Positions 1 to 5,009 of a DNA stretch of 5,009 nucleotides are shown here, piece after piece. Source of the DNA: Nocardioides sp. (lineage in GTDB: Bacteria; Actinomycetota; Actinomycetes; Propionibacteriales; Nocardioidaceae); the NCBI GenBank assembly GCA_021166815.1, contig JAJPEO010000351.1, positions 1-5,009 on the forward strand. The letters are read 5' to 3'. A program made the translations under genes and the position numbers. The notes beneath the pieces were generated by a model. That model saw only the letters and a list, made by a program, of their open reading frames with translations, made no database searches and was not told where the DNA came from. Position 1 is the stretch's first letter, and each line of letters begins with the position of its first letter.

Positions 1-300
1 GTCGCCGCGGGCCTGGCCCGCCGGTGCGAGGCCCAGGTGGCCTACGCGATCGGCAAGGCCCACCCGGTCGGCGTGTTCATCGAGACCTTCGGCACCGGCG
101 TGGTGGCCGACGAGAAGATCCAGCAGGCCGTGCTCGAGGTCTTCGACCTGCGTCCCGCTGCCATCATCCGCGACCTGGACCTGCTGCGTCCGATCTACGC
201 CCAGACGGCGGCGTACGGCCACTTCGGTCGCGAGCTGCCCGACTTCACGTGGGAGAAGGCCGACCGCGCCGACAAGCTGCGCGCGGCCGCTGGGCTGTGA
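1..300 (+). CDS. metK: S-adenosylmethionine synthetase, C-terminal part (5' end outside window)
   Basis: This cytoplasmic enzyme makes S-adenosylmethionine from methionine and ATP, releasing phosphate and pyrophosphate. Only the last 99 codons are present, read in frame from base 1 to the TGA at 298-300; the family is normally about 400 residues. What is visible is the strongly conserved C-terminal region: [12 protein letters not shown], then [29 protein letters not shown], and the terminal signature [12 protein letters not shown] followed by FTWE. No frameshift or missing conserved block is seen in this part. The gene ends 40 bases before the first ATG of priA, the usual metK-priA order of actinobacteria. 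Its product supplies the methyl donor used by RsmB, encoded at the other end of the window. No terminator lies in the short gap itself; the nearest candidate hairpin falls inside the start of priA. Identification is very secure. Confidence 0.97.
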   Translation, partial: VAAGLARRCEAQVAYAIGKAHPVGVFIETFGTGVVADEKIQQAVLEVFDLRPAAIIRDLDLLRPIYAQTAAYGHFGRELPDFTWEKADRADKLRAAAGL

Positions 301-327
301 GTGGGCGCCGCTGTCGGCTCGCGCTGA

Positions 328-333
328 CACAAT
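328..333 (+). promoter_or_regulatory. Possible -10 box for leaderless priA transcript
   Basis: The hexamer CACAAT in the metK-priA gap matches 4 of 6 positions of TATAAT, including the key A2 and T6. It ends 7 bases before the ATG at 341, so transcription would begin at or next to the A of that ATG. No Shine-Dalgarno sequence precedes that ATG, and leaderless mRNAs are common in actinobacteria, so the two facts fit together. I see no convincing -35 element upstream. This is inference from spacing only, and priA could equally be read through from metK. Confidence 0.25.
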
Positions 334-340
334 CACCGGC

Positions 341-2356
341 ATGACCTCACACGTCGCCCCGGGAGCCGAGATGCTCCCGGGGCTTCGTGCTGCTGTGGAC
401 GATGCCAAGGTCCGTGCGGCGCAGACGCGTGCCCGCAAGGCCGCGGAGTGGGAGCCTGCCGAGGTCGACCCCGTGGCGCGGGTGCTCCTCGACGTGCCGC
501 TGGCCCACCTCGACCGGCCCTTCGACTACGCCGTGCCCGCCGCGATGGGCGAGGCCGCGCAGCCCGGGGTGCGTGTCCGGGTGCGGTTCGCCGGCGCCGA
601 CGTCGACGGCTTCGTCGTCGAACGGCGTGCGGACACCGAGCACCAGGGCCGTCTCCAGCCGCTGCGCCGGGTGGTGAGCCCCGAGCCGGTGCTGGCTCCC
701 GAGATCGCCGACCTCAGCGTCACGGTGAGCCGGCGCTACGCCGGCACGCGGGCCGACGTGCTCCGGCTGGCGGTGCCTCCACGCCACGCCAGGACCGAGA
801 AGGAGCGGCCTGCGACGCTTGCGCCTGAGCAGGACGTGCCCGCCGCCGGCACGCCCTCGTGGGCCGGCGTCGAGCACGCTGCTGCGTTCTTCGCCCACCT
901 CACCCAGGGGGCGAGCCCGCGAGCGGTCTGGGGTGCGGCTCCGGGTGACGACTGGGCGACGATGGTCGCCGAGGCGGCGTCGACCACGGCAGCGGCCGGG
1001 CGGGGGGTGCTGATCTGCGTGCCGGACGCCCGCGACGTGCACCGGGTCGCCGCTGCCCTCGACGAGGTGATGGGGTCCGGGCGCCATGCGGTGCTGACTG
1101 CTGAGAGCGGTCCCAGCCAGCGCTACCGCGAGTTCCTCCGCGTGAGCCGTGGGAGCGCGCGGGTGGTCGTGGGCACTCGCTCGGCCGTCTTTGCGCCGGT
1201 CCACGACCTCGGTCTGCTGGTGATGTGGGACGACGGCGACGACCTGTACGCCGAGCCACGGGCGCCGTACCCGCACACGCGCGAGGTGCTGCTGATGCGG
1301 TCGGAGCAGCAGTCGGCGGCCGTCCTCCTCGGCGGGTTCGCCCGCAGCGTCGAGGCCCAGCACCTGCTCGCGAGCGGCTGGGCCCACGAGCTGGTGTCTC
1401 CCCGGGACCTGCTGCGCGCCCGTGCTCAGGTGCGGGTGCTGCCGGCCGAGGACCTCGCCGTGGCGACCCGCATCCCGCACGCGGCGGTCACCGCGATGCG
1501 CTCGGCCCTGGCCCGGGGCCCGGTCCTGGTCCAGACGCCGCGCGCGGGCTACCTGCCAGCCTTGGCGTGCGAGCGGTGCCGCACCCCCGCGCGGTGTCGC
1601 GAGTGCTCGGGGCCACTCGTCCTCGACTCGGCGACGACGCCCCCTCGCTGTGGCTGGTGTGCGCACTCCGACGAGCAGTGGCGGTGCCCCGAGTGCCACC
1701 ACCGCGGGCTGCGGGCACCAGTGCGCGGGGAGGCCCGTACAGCCGAGGAGCTCGGCCGCATGTTGCCCGGCACCACGGTCCGCTCCTCCAGCGGGGAGCG
1801 GGTGCTCCAGGAGGTGCCGGCGGTCCCCGCCCTGGTGGTGGCCACGGTGGGGGCGGAGCCGCGCGTCAGCGGTGGCTACGCCGCAGTCGTGCTGCTGGAC
1901 ACGTGGCTCACCCTGCAGCGCGACGACCTGCGCAGCGGCGAGGAGGCGCTGCGCCGCTGGATGGGCGCGGCCGGCCTCGTGGCGCCCGGCGGCCAGGTCG
2001 TGGCCGTGGGCGACCCGGCCCATCCCGCCCTCCAGGCACTGGTGCGGTGGGACCCGGGCGGGTACGCCGAGCGCGAGATGGCCGAGCGTGCCTCCGCGCA
2101 CCTGCCACCGGCGGCACGACTGGCCACGCTGACCGGGAGCGCCGGAGCGATCGCCGACGCCCTCACGCTGTTGGTGCTGCCCGAGGGCACCGACGTGCTG
2201 GGCCCGGTGCCGGAGGGTGAGCAGCAGCGGGTCATCCTGCGGTGCCCGCGCGCGGCGGGGACCGCGCTCTCGACGGCCCTGCTGGAGCTCCAGCGGGTGC
2301 GCGCGGCGCGCAAGCTCGATCCGGTGCGGGTGCAGGTCGATCCCAGGACCATGTGA
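341..2356 (+). CDS. priA: Probable replication-restart primosomal protein PriA (N'), helicase motifs degenerate
   Basis: PriA recognises stalled forks and starts replisome reassembly. The protein is 671 aa (E. coli PriA is 732). The N-terminal DNA-binding domain is at about residues 45-105 (ARVLLDVPLAHLDRPFDY, PGVRVRVRF). The first helicase lobe follows: VVVGTRSAVFAP (275-286) is kept, but the Walker A site reads WGAAPGDDW (197-205) with no GKT, and the DEEH box reads WDDGDD (296-301). The zinc module is intact, with Cys 410, 413, 419, 422, 437, 440, 449 and 452 spaced almost as in E. coli. Late helicase motifs are also lost: LLDTWLTLQ (518-526) remains, but GAAGL (542-546) stands where the AGR motif belongs. 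The C-terminus ends VRVQVDPRTM. Actinobacterial PriA is known to lack detectable helicase motifs, so this is probably a non-helicase primosome protein. The start is uncertain: ATG 341 has no Shine-Dalgarno, while ATG 371 (residue 11) has GGGAG 5 bases upstream. Confidence 0.93.
   Translation: MTSHVAPGAEMLPGLRAAVDDAKVRAAQTRARKAAEWEPAEVDPVARVLLDVPLAHLDRPFDYAVPAAMGEAAQPGVRVRVRFAGADVDGFVVERRADTEHQGRLQPLRRVVSPEPVLAPEIADLSVTVSRRYAGTRADVLRLAVPPRHARTEKERPATLAPEQDVPAAGTPSWAGVEHAAAFFAHLTQGASPRAVWGAAPGDDWATMVAEAASTTAAAGRGVLICVPDARDVHRVAAALDEVMGSGRHAVLTAESGPSQRYREFLRVSRGSARVVVGTRSAVFAPVHDLGLLVMWDDGDDLYAEPRAPYPHTREVLLMRSEQQSAAVLLGGFARSVEAQHLLASGWAHELVSPRDLLRARAQVRVLPAEDLAVATRIPHAAVTAMRSALARGPVLVQTPRAGYLPALACERCRTPARCRECSGPLVLDSATTPPRCGWCAHSDEQWRCPECHHRGLRAPVRGEARTAEELGRMLPGTTVRSSSGERVLQEVPAVPALVVATVGAEPRVSGGYAAVVLLDTWLTLQRDDLRSGEEALRRWMGAAGLVAPGGQVVAVGDPAHPALQALVRWDPGGYAEREMAERASAHLPPAARLATLTGSAGAIADALTLLVLPEGTDVLGPVPEGEQQRVILRCPRAAGTALSTALLELQRVRAARKLDPVRVQVDPRTM
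350..389 (+). terminator. Strong GC-rich hairpin across the priA start region (terminator-like)
   Basis: An exact 11-bp inverted repeat (GCCCCGGGAGC at 356-366, GCTCCCGGGGC at 373-383) encloses a 6-base loop, CGAGAT. After a 2x2 internal loop the stem continues with 4 more pairs (350-353 with 386-389). There is no T-run after it (TTCGTGCTG), so it is not a classical intrinsic terminator, but GC-rich hairpins with weak T-tails are common at actinobacterial gene ends and this could end metK transcription. It lies within codons 4-17 of the longest priA frame. It also buries the GGGAG and part of the ATG of the alternative start at 371, so a role in translation control is the other reading. The structure is seen directly; its function is inferred. 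Confidence 0.45.
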
Positions 2357-2371
2357 GCCCCACCCCATCCC

Positions 2372-2377
2372 TAGACT
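2372..2377 (+). promoter_or_regulatory. Candidate -10 box (TAGACT) for def operon
   Basis: TAGACT in the 52-base priA-def gap fits the actinobacterial TANNNT -10 pattern and would start transcription near 2384, leaving a leader of about 25 bases that includes the def Shine-Dalgarno. No good -35 match is seen 16-18 bases upstream, where the sequence is the end of priA. A separate promoter here would let def, fmt and the following genes be expressed independently of priA. Confidence 0.4.
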
Positions 2378-2395
2378 GGGCTCGCACCCGAGTCC
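2378..2395 (+). other. Small hairpin between priA and def
   Basis: GGGCTCG (2378-2384) pairs with CGAGTCC (2389-2395) over 7 positions, one of them a G-T wobble, around the 4-base loop CACC. It sits directly after the TAGACT box and just upstream of the def ribosome-binding site. With no T-run it is a poor terminator. It may be a weak priA terminator, a leader structure, or chance in GC-rich DNA. Confidence 0.3.
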
Positions 2396-2399
2396 TGTG

Positions 2400-2404
2400 A
2401 GGAG
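2400..2404 (+). promoter_or_regulatory. Ribosome-binding site of def (decides the start)
   Basis: AGGAG lies 4 bases before the GTG at 2409. The spacing is short but usable. It favours GTG 2409 over the in-frame GTG at 2397, which would place this AGGAG inside the coding sequence and has no comparable site of its own. Confidence 0.65.
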
Positions 2405-2408
2405 CCCT

Positions 2409-2954
2409 GTGGCCGTCCAGCCCATCCGCCTCTTCGGCGATCCTGTCCTTCGCCAGCGCGCCGTCGAGGTCGACCACTTCGACAAGGAGCTGCGCCAGCT
2501 GGTGACGGACCTCACCGACACGATGCTGGCCGCTCCTGGGGCGGGCCTGGCCGCGCCCCAGATCGGGGTCGGCCTGCGGGTGTTCACCTGGAACGTGCAC
2601 GGCGAGGTGGGCCACCTGGTCAACCCCGTGCTGGAGCTCTCCGACGAGACGCAGGACGGTGCCGAGGGATGCCTCTCGCTGCCGGAGATCACCTACGACT
2701 GCCTCCGGGCCCTGTCCGTGGTGGCCACCGGCTTCGACATGTACGGCGAGCCCGTCGAGATCCGGGGCAGCGACCTGCTGTCGCGAGCCATCCAGCACGA
2801 GACCGACCACCTCGACGGCATCTTGTTCATCGACAAGCTGGACACCGCGGCGCGCAAGGCTGCGATGAAGCAGATCCGCGAGTCGGAGTGGTTCGGCCTC
2901 GAGCAGCCGACGGTCCGGACCAGCCCCCACCCGACCTTCGGCCTCGGCCGATGA
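2409..2954 (+). CDS. def: Peptide deformylase
   Basis: This metalloenzyme removes the N-terminal formyl group from nascent proteins at the ribosome, undoing the modification added by Fmt, encoded next. The protein is 181 aa, normal for the family. All three signature motifs are intact: motif [11 protein letters not shown] (44-53, with Gln51), motif [10 protein letters not shown] (86-93, with metal ligand Cys88) and motif [12 protein letters not shown] (129-137, with metal ligands His130 and His134 and catalytic Glu131). The N-terminus [18 protein letters not shown] is the usual deformylase opening. The reading frame is open further upstream, into priA, but GTG 2409 is chosen because AGGAG precedes it and the family homology begins there. 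The TGA stop overlaps the fmt Shine-Dalgarno by one base, suggesting coupled translation. The last 20 or so residues, after WFGLEQP, are an ordinary variable tail. An active enzyme is expected. Confidence 0.96.
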   Translation: MAVQPIRLFGDPVLRQRAVEVDHFDKELRQLVTDLTDTMLAAPGAGLAAPQIGVGLRVFTWNVHGEVGHLVNPVLELSDETQDGAEGCLSLPEITYDCLRALSVVATGFDMYGEPVEIRGSDLLSRAIQHETDHLDGILFIDKLDTAARKAAMKQIRESEWFGLEQPTVRTSPHPTFGLGR

Positions 2955-2959
2955 AGGAG
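2954..2959 (+). promoter_or_regulatory. Ribosome-binding site of fmt, overlapping the def stop
   Basis: AAGGAG begins on the last base of the def TGA and lies 8 bases before ATG 2968, near-ideal spacing. Ribosomes ending def would sit on it, which supports translational coupling. It is followed at 2961-2966 by CCTCCT, which can pair weakly with it (4 bp, AGGA with TCCT, 4-base loop). Confidence 0.8.
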
Positions 2960-2967
2960 TCCTCCTG

Positions 2968-3903
2968 ATGCGTGTCGTCTTCGCCGGTACCCCCGAGGTC
3001 GCGGTGCCGGCCCTTGATGCGATCGCCGCGAGCCGCCACGAGCTCGTGGGGGTCGTGACGCGCCCCGACGCTCCCAGCGGCCGCGGACGGCGTCTGGTCG
3101 CCAGCCCCGTTGCGCAGCGGGCCGAGGAGCTCGGCGTACCCGTCCTCAAGCCCGAGCACCCGCGCGACCCCGAGTTCCAGGCGGCGCTGCGCGAGCTCGC
3201 GCCCGACGCCTGCCCCGTCGTGGCCTACGGCGCGCTCCTGCCGCAGTCGGCGCTCGACATCCCCCGGCACGGCTGGATCAACCTCCACTTTTCGGTGCTG
3301 CCCGCGTGGCGTGGTGCCGCTCCGGTGCAGCACTCCGTCTGGGCCGGGGACGAGGTCACGGGCGCCACGACGTTCCGCATCGTCAAGGAGCTCGACGCCG
3401 GCCCCACCTTCGGCGTGATGACCGAGCGCATCCGTCCCGACGACACCTCCGGGGACCTCCTGGCGCGGCTGGCCGAGGGGGGCGCCGGCCTGTTGGTGCA
3501 GACGCTGGACGGCATCGAGGACGGCACCCTGGAGGCGCGCGAGCAGCCGAGCGACGGGCTGAGCCTGGCGCCCAAGATCCTCGTGGAGGACGCACGCGTC
3601 GACTGGGCCACGCCCGCGGTGGCCATCGACCGCCAGGTGCGCGCGTGCTCGCCGGCGCCCGGGGCGTGGAGCACCTTCGATGGCGAGCGGATCAAGCTCG
3701 GTCCCGTGCGCCCGGCCGATCGCCCTGCGCTGCCGCCCGGTGAGCTCGAGGTGACCAAGAACGCCGTCTTCGTCGGCACCGCGACCCAGCCGGTCGAGCT
3801 GGGCCGCGTCAAGGCCTTCGGCAAGAAGGAGATGCCGGCAGCGGACTGGGCGCGGGGCGTCCGGCTCGAGTCGGGCGTGCGTTTCGGGGACCAGGAGTCC
3901 TGA
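2968..3903 (+). CDS. fmt: Methionyl-tRNA formyltransferase
   Basis: Fmt transfers a formyl group from 10-formyltetrahydrofolate to Met-tRNA(fMet), making the initiator used by bacterial ribosomes. The protein is 311 aa, matching the usual 310-320. The N-terminal Rossmann-like catalytic domain (about residues 1-190) starts [16 protein letters not shown] and carries the active-site set Asn105, His107 and Asp143, with the signature [17 protein letters not shown] (105-121) and the KELDAGP block (140-146). [12 protein letters not shown] (32-43) is the expected tRNA-contacting loop. The C-terminal OB-like domain (about 205-305) includes [10 protein letters not shown] and ends near [14 protein letters not shown] 2968 is supported by AAGGAG 8 bases upstream and by family homology starting at residue 1. 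The gene begins 13 bases after def ends, a widespread pairing that couples addition and removal of the formyl group. The next gene starts one base after its stop. Confidence 0.97.
   Translation: MRVVFAGTPEVAVPALDAIAASRHELVGVVTRPDAPSGRGRRLVASPVAQRAEELGVPVLKPEHPRDPEFQAALRELAPDACPVVAYGALLPQSALDIPRHGWINLHFSVLPAWRGAAPVQHSVWAGDEVTGATTFRIVKELDAGPTFGVMTERIRPDDTSGDLLARLAEGGAGLLVQTLDGIEDGTLEAREQPSDGLSLAPKILVEDARVDWATPAVAIDRQVRACSPAPGAWSTFDGERIKLGPVRPADRPALPPGELEVTKNAVFVGTATQPVELGRVKAFGKKEMPAADWARGVRLESGVRFGDQES
3893..3897 (+). promoter_or_regulatory. Ribosome-binding site of the YjbR-like gene, inside the end of fmt
   Basis: AGGAG lies within the last codons of fmt and 7 bases before GTG 3905, so it supports that GTG as the start. 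The same 9 bases, AGGAGTCCT, occur before fmt (2955-2963) and here (3893-3901). Confidence 0.75.
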
Positions 3904-3904
3904 C

Positions 3905-4321
3905 GTGGACCGGCCGGCGCGCCCCGAGGACGTCGACGAGATCTGTGCCGCCCTGCCGGAGACCGAGCTGGGGACCTCCTGGGGCGACCTGCCGACGTGG
4001 AAGGTCCCGCGAGGGCCGAAGGGCCGGGGCTTCCTGCTCTACCGCGCCCCGCACTCCACGGCAGTGGATCCCGACACCGGGGAGATGTACGACGACCTCG
4101 TGGTGATCTGGACCTCCGGTCCGGCCGAGAAGGCCGCACTGGTCGAGGACGCCTCCTCGCCCTTCTTCACCATCGACCACTTCCGCAACCACGACGCCGT
4201 GCTCGTCCAGCTGTCCCGGCTGGGGGAGATGACCCGCGAGGAGCTGGCCGAGGTGATCACCGACGCCTGGGCGCACCGCGCCCCGCGCAGGTTGGTGCGG
4301 GAGGTGCTCGGGGATGGCTGA
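3905..4321 (+). CDS. MmcQ/YjbR-family (DUF419-like) protein
   Basis: This 138-aa protein resembles the MmcQ/YjbR family, whose members adopt a small alpha/beta fold with a proposed DNA-binding surface but have no established cellular role. The family-like parts are an N-terminal helix ending ALPETELGTSWGD (15-28), the strand region PTWKV (30-34), and FLLYRAP (43-49). The central DDLVVIWTSG, FFTIDHFRNHDAVLVQL and the C-terminal helix REELAEVITDAWAHRAP complete the fold. There is no signal peptide, membrane segment or catalytic motif that I recognise. It is slightly longer than the typical 115-120 aa, with extra sequence around PRGPKGRG (35-42) and DPDTGEM. GTG 3905 is supported by AGGAG 7 bases upstream and sits 1 base after the fmt stop; the 3' end overlaps rsmB by 8 bases. 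Placement between fmt and rsmB suggests co-expression with translation genes, but function cannot be inferred from that alone. The family assignment is from memory of its pattern. Confidence 0.8.
   Translation: MDRPARPEDVDEICAALPETELGTSWGDLPTWKVPRGPKGRGFLLYRAPHSTAVDPDTGEMYDDLVVIWTSGPAEKAALVEDASSPFFTIDHFRNHDAVLVQLSRLGEMTREELAEVITDAWAHRAPRRLVREVLGDG
4300..4304 (+). promoter_or_regulatory. Ribosome-binding site of rsmB
   Basis: GGAGG lies inside the end of the YjbR-like gene, 9 bases before ATG 4314. It picks out this ATG as the rsmB start and indicates translational coupling across the 8-base overlap. Confidence 0.75.
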
Positions 4322-5009
4322 CTCCCGCAGGCGGCGGCGTGCGGACCGCTCGCGGCTCGCTGCCCTCGAGGTGCTGCGTGCCGTCCGTGTGGACGACGCC
4401 TACGCCAACCTCGTGCTGCCGCGCGTCCTGGCTCGACACGGCCTGGCGGGCCGTGACGCCGCCCTGGCCACCGAGCTCGCCTCCGGCACGCTCCGCTGGC
4501 AGGGGCTCTACGACGCCGTCATCGACGCCTGCCTGACCAAGCCCCGACTGCAGCCCGAGGTGCGTGACGTGCTGCGACTGGGCGTCCACCAGCTGCTGGC
4601 GATGCGGGTGCCCGACCACGCCGCGATCTCGACCAGCGTCGACCTCGTGGTGGAGTCCGTGGGCCGTGGTCCCTCCGGCCTCGTCAACGCGGTGCTGCGC
4701 AAGGTGGCCTCGCGCTCCCGCGAGGAGTGGATCGGCGAGGTGGCGCCGTCGGTCGAGTCCGACCGGATCGGCCACCTCTCGCTCGCCTGGTCTCACCCGC
4801 GCTGGGTCGTCGAGGAGCTCGACCGTGCCCTGGGTTCCCCGGACGAGCTCGCCACCCTGCTCGAGGCCGACAACGCCCCGCCCCGGGTGACCCTCGTGGC
4901 GCGCCCCGGGCTCGCGACGGTGGTGGAGCTGGTCGATTCTGGCGCCGTGGCAACGCCCCTGTCGCGGCTGGGCGCCGAGCTGCCCGGCGGCGACCCCTCG
5001 TCGGTCCCT
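4314..5009 (+). CDS. rsmB: 16S rRNA (cytosine-967-C5)-methyltransferase RsmB/Sun, N-terminal part (3' end outside window)
   Basis: RsmB uses S-adenosylmethionine to methylate C967 (E. coli numbering) of 16S rRNA in the small ribosomal subunit. The window holds the first 232 codons, in frame to the last base; family members are usually 430-480 aa, so the SAM-binding catalytic half with its two cysteines lies beyond the edge. What is present is the NusB-like RNA-binding domain (about residues 12-150): LAALEVLRAV, then ALATELASGTLRWQGLYDAVI (51-70), LRLGVHQLLAMRVPDHAAIS and GLVNAVLRKV. The hinge SHPRW (160-164) and NAPPRVTLVARPG follow, where the methyltransferase domain normally begins. An Arg-rich start (R5-R9) may contact RNA. 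ATG 4314 overlaps the previous gene by 8 bases and has GGAGG 9 bases upstream. NusB itself is excluded because the reading frame continues well beyond NusB length with the HPRW hinge. The fmt-rsmB linkage is common in bacteria. Confidence 0.93.
   Translation, partial: MADSRRRRRADRSRLAALEVLRAVRVDDAYANLVLPRVLARHGLAGRDAALATELASGTLRWQGLYDAVIDACLTKPRLQPEVRDVLRLGVHQLLAMRVPDHAAISTSVDLVVESVGRGPSGLVNAVLRKVASRSREEWIGEVAPSVESDRIGHLSLAWSHPRWVVEELDRALGSPDELATLLEADNAPPRVTLVARPGLATVVELVDSGAVATPLSRLGAELPGGDPSSVP

Noticed and set aside
301..340. A SAM riboswitch or other metK/methionine-related RNA element in the metK-priA gap.
   Set aside because: Forty bases is too short for any SAM riboswitch and none of their conserved cores is seen; metK's own leader is outside the window.
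1225..2220. A 331-codon plus-strand frame overlapping priA, with a Gly-Pro repeat near 1500-1530.
   Set aside because: It is an out-of-frame reading of the priA zinc and C-terminal regions. The Gly-Pro run comes from the GC-rich codons of priA residues around ARGPVLVQ and is not a real repeat protein.
2217..2408. An upstream extension of def to 2217 (245 aa), or a start at GTG 2397.
   Set aside because: The extra residues overlap the priA 3' end and have no deformylase similarity. AGGAG before GTG 2409 and the family N-terminus fix the start there.
347..2692. A 781-codon open frame on the minus strand, opposite priA and the start of def.
   Set aside because: Long antisense frames are expected in DNA this GC-rich. 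The translation is low-complexity Arg/Gly/His/Ala-rich with no recognisable domain, and the plus strand carries clear PriA and Def motifs across the same bases.
3225..4139. A 304-codon minus-strand frame opposite fmt and the YjbR-like gene (and similarly 2232-3149 opposite def).
   Set aside because: Arg/Ser/Pro-rich translations with no family resemblance; they are shadows of well-identified plus-strand genes.
1..5009. An undescribed system, mobile element, CRISPR array or RNA gene anywhere in the window.
   Set aside because: Nearly every base is accounted for by six conserved housekeeping genes. I saw no direct repeats with spacers, terminal inverted repeats, transposase or integrase motifs, tRNA cloverleafs, or a change in base composition.

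Overview
The window is a very GC-rich (about 70 percent G+C by eye) bacterial chromosome segment. All supported genes lie on the plus strand, tightly packed, with GTG as well as ATG starts and strong G/C third-position bias. The actinobacterial (helicase-degenerate) form of PriA, together with the order metK - priA - def - fmt - small YjbR-like gene - rsmB, points to Actinomycetota. A Nocardioides-like member of the Propionibacteriales is my best guess, but this rests on protein resemblance from memory and not on a marker gene or a search.

Layout: 1-300 is the 3' end of metK (S-adenosylmethionine synthetase). A 40-base gap follows, then priA (341-2356), whose first codons hold an 11-bp inverted repeat that looks like a terminator or a translation-control hairpin. 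A 52-base gap (2357-2408) with a TAGACT box and a small hairpin precedes def (peptide deformylase, GTG start at 2409). fmt (methionyl-tRNA formyltransferase, 2968-3903) begins 13 bases after def, and a 138-aa MmcQ/YjbR-family gene (3905-4321) begins 1 base after fmt. rsmB (16S rRNA m5C methyltransferase, from 4314) overlaps that gene by 8 bases and runs off the right edge. No stretch over 60 bases lacks a gene.

How the genes fit together: the theme is methionine/SAM supply and the start of translation. MetK makes SAM, Fmt formylates initiator Met-tRNA, Def removes the formyl group from new proteins, and RsmB uses SAM to methylate 16S rRNA. PriA (replication restart) is the odd one by function but is a customary neighbour in actinobacteria. 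The genes from def to rsmB have Shine-Dalgarno sequences placed for coupled translation and probably form one operon.

I found no mobile element, CRISPR, tRNA/rRNA gene or defence-type cassette, and no evidence of an undescribed system. The most interesting points are the hairpin over the priA start and the loss of ATPase motifs in PriA with all eight zinc cysteines kept.
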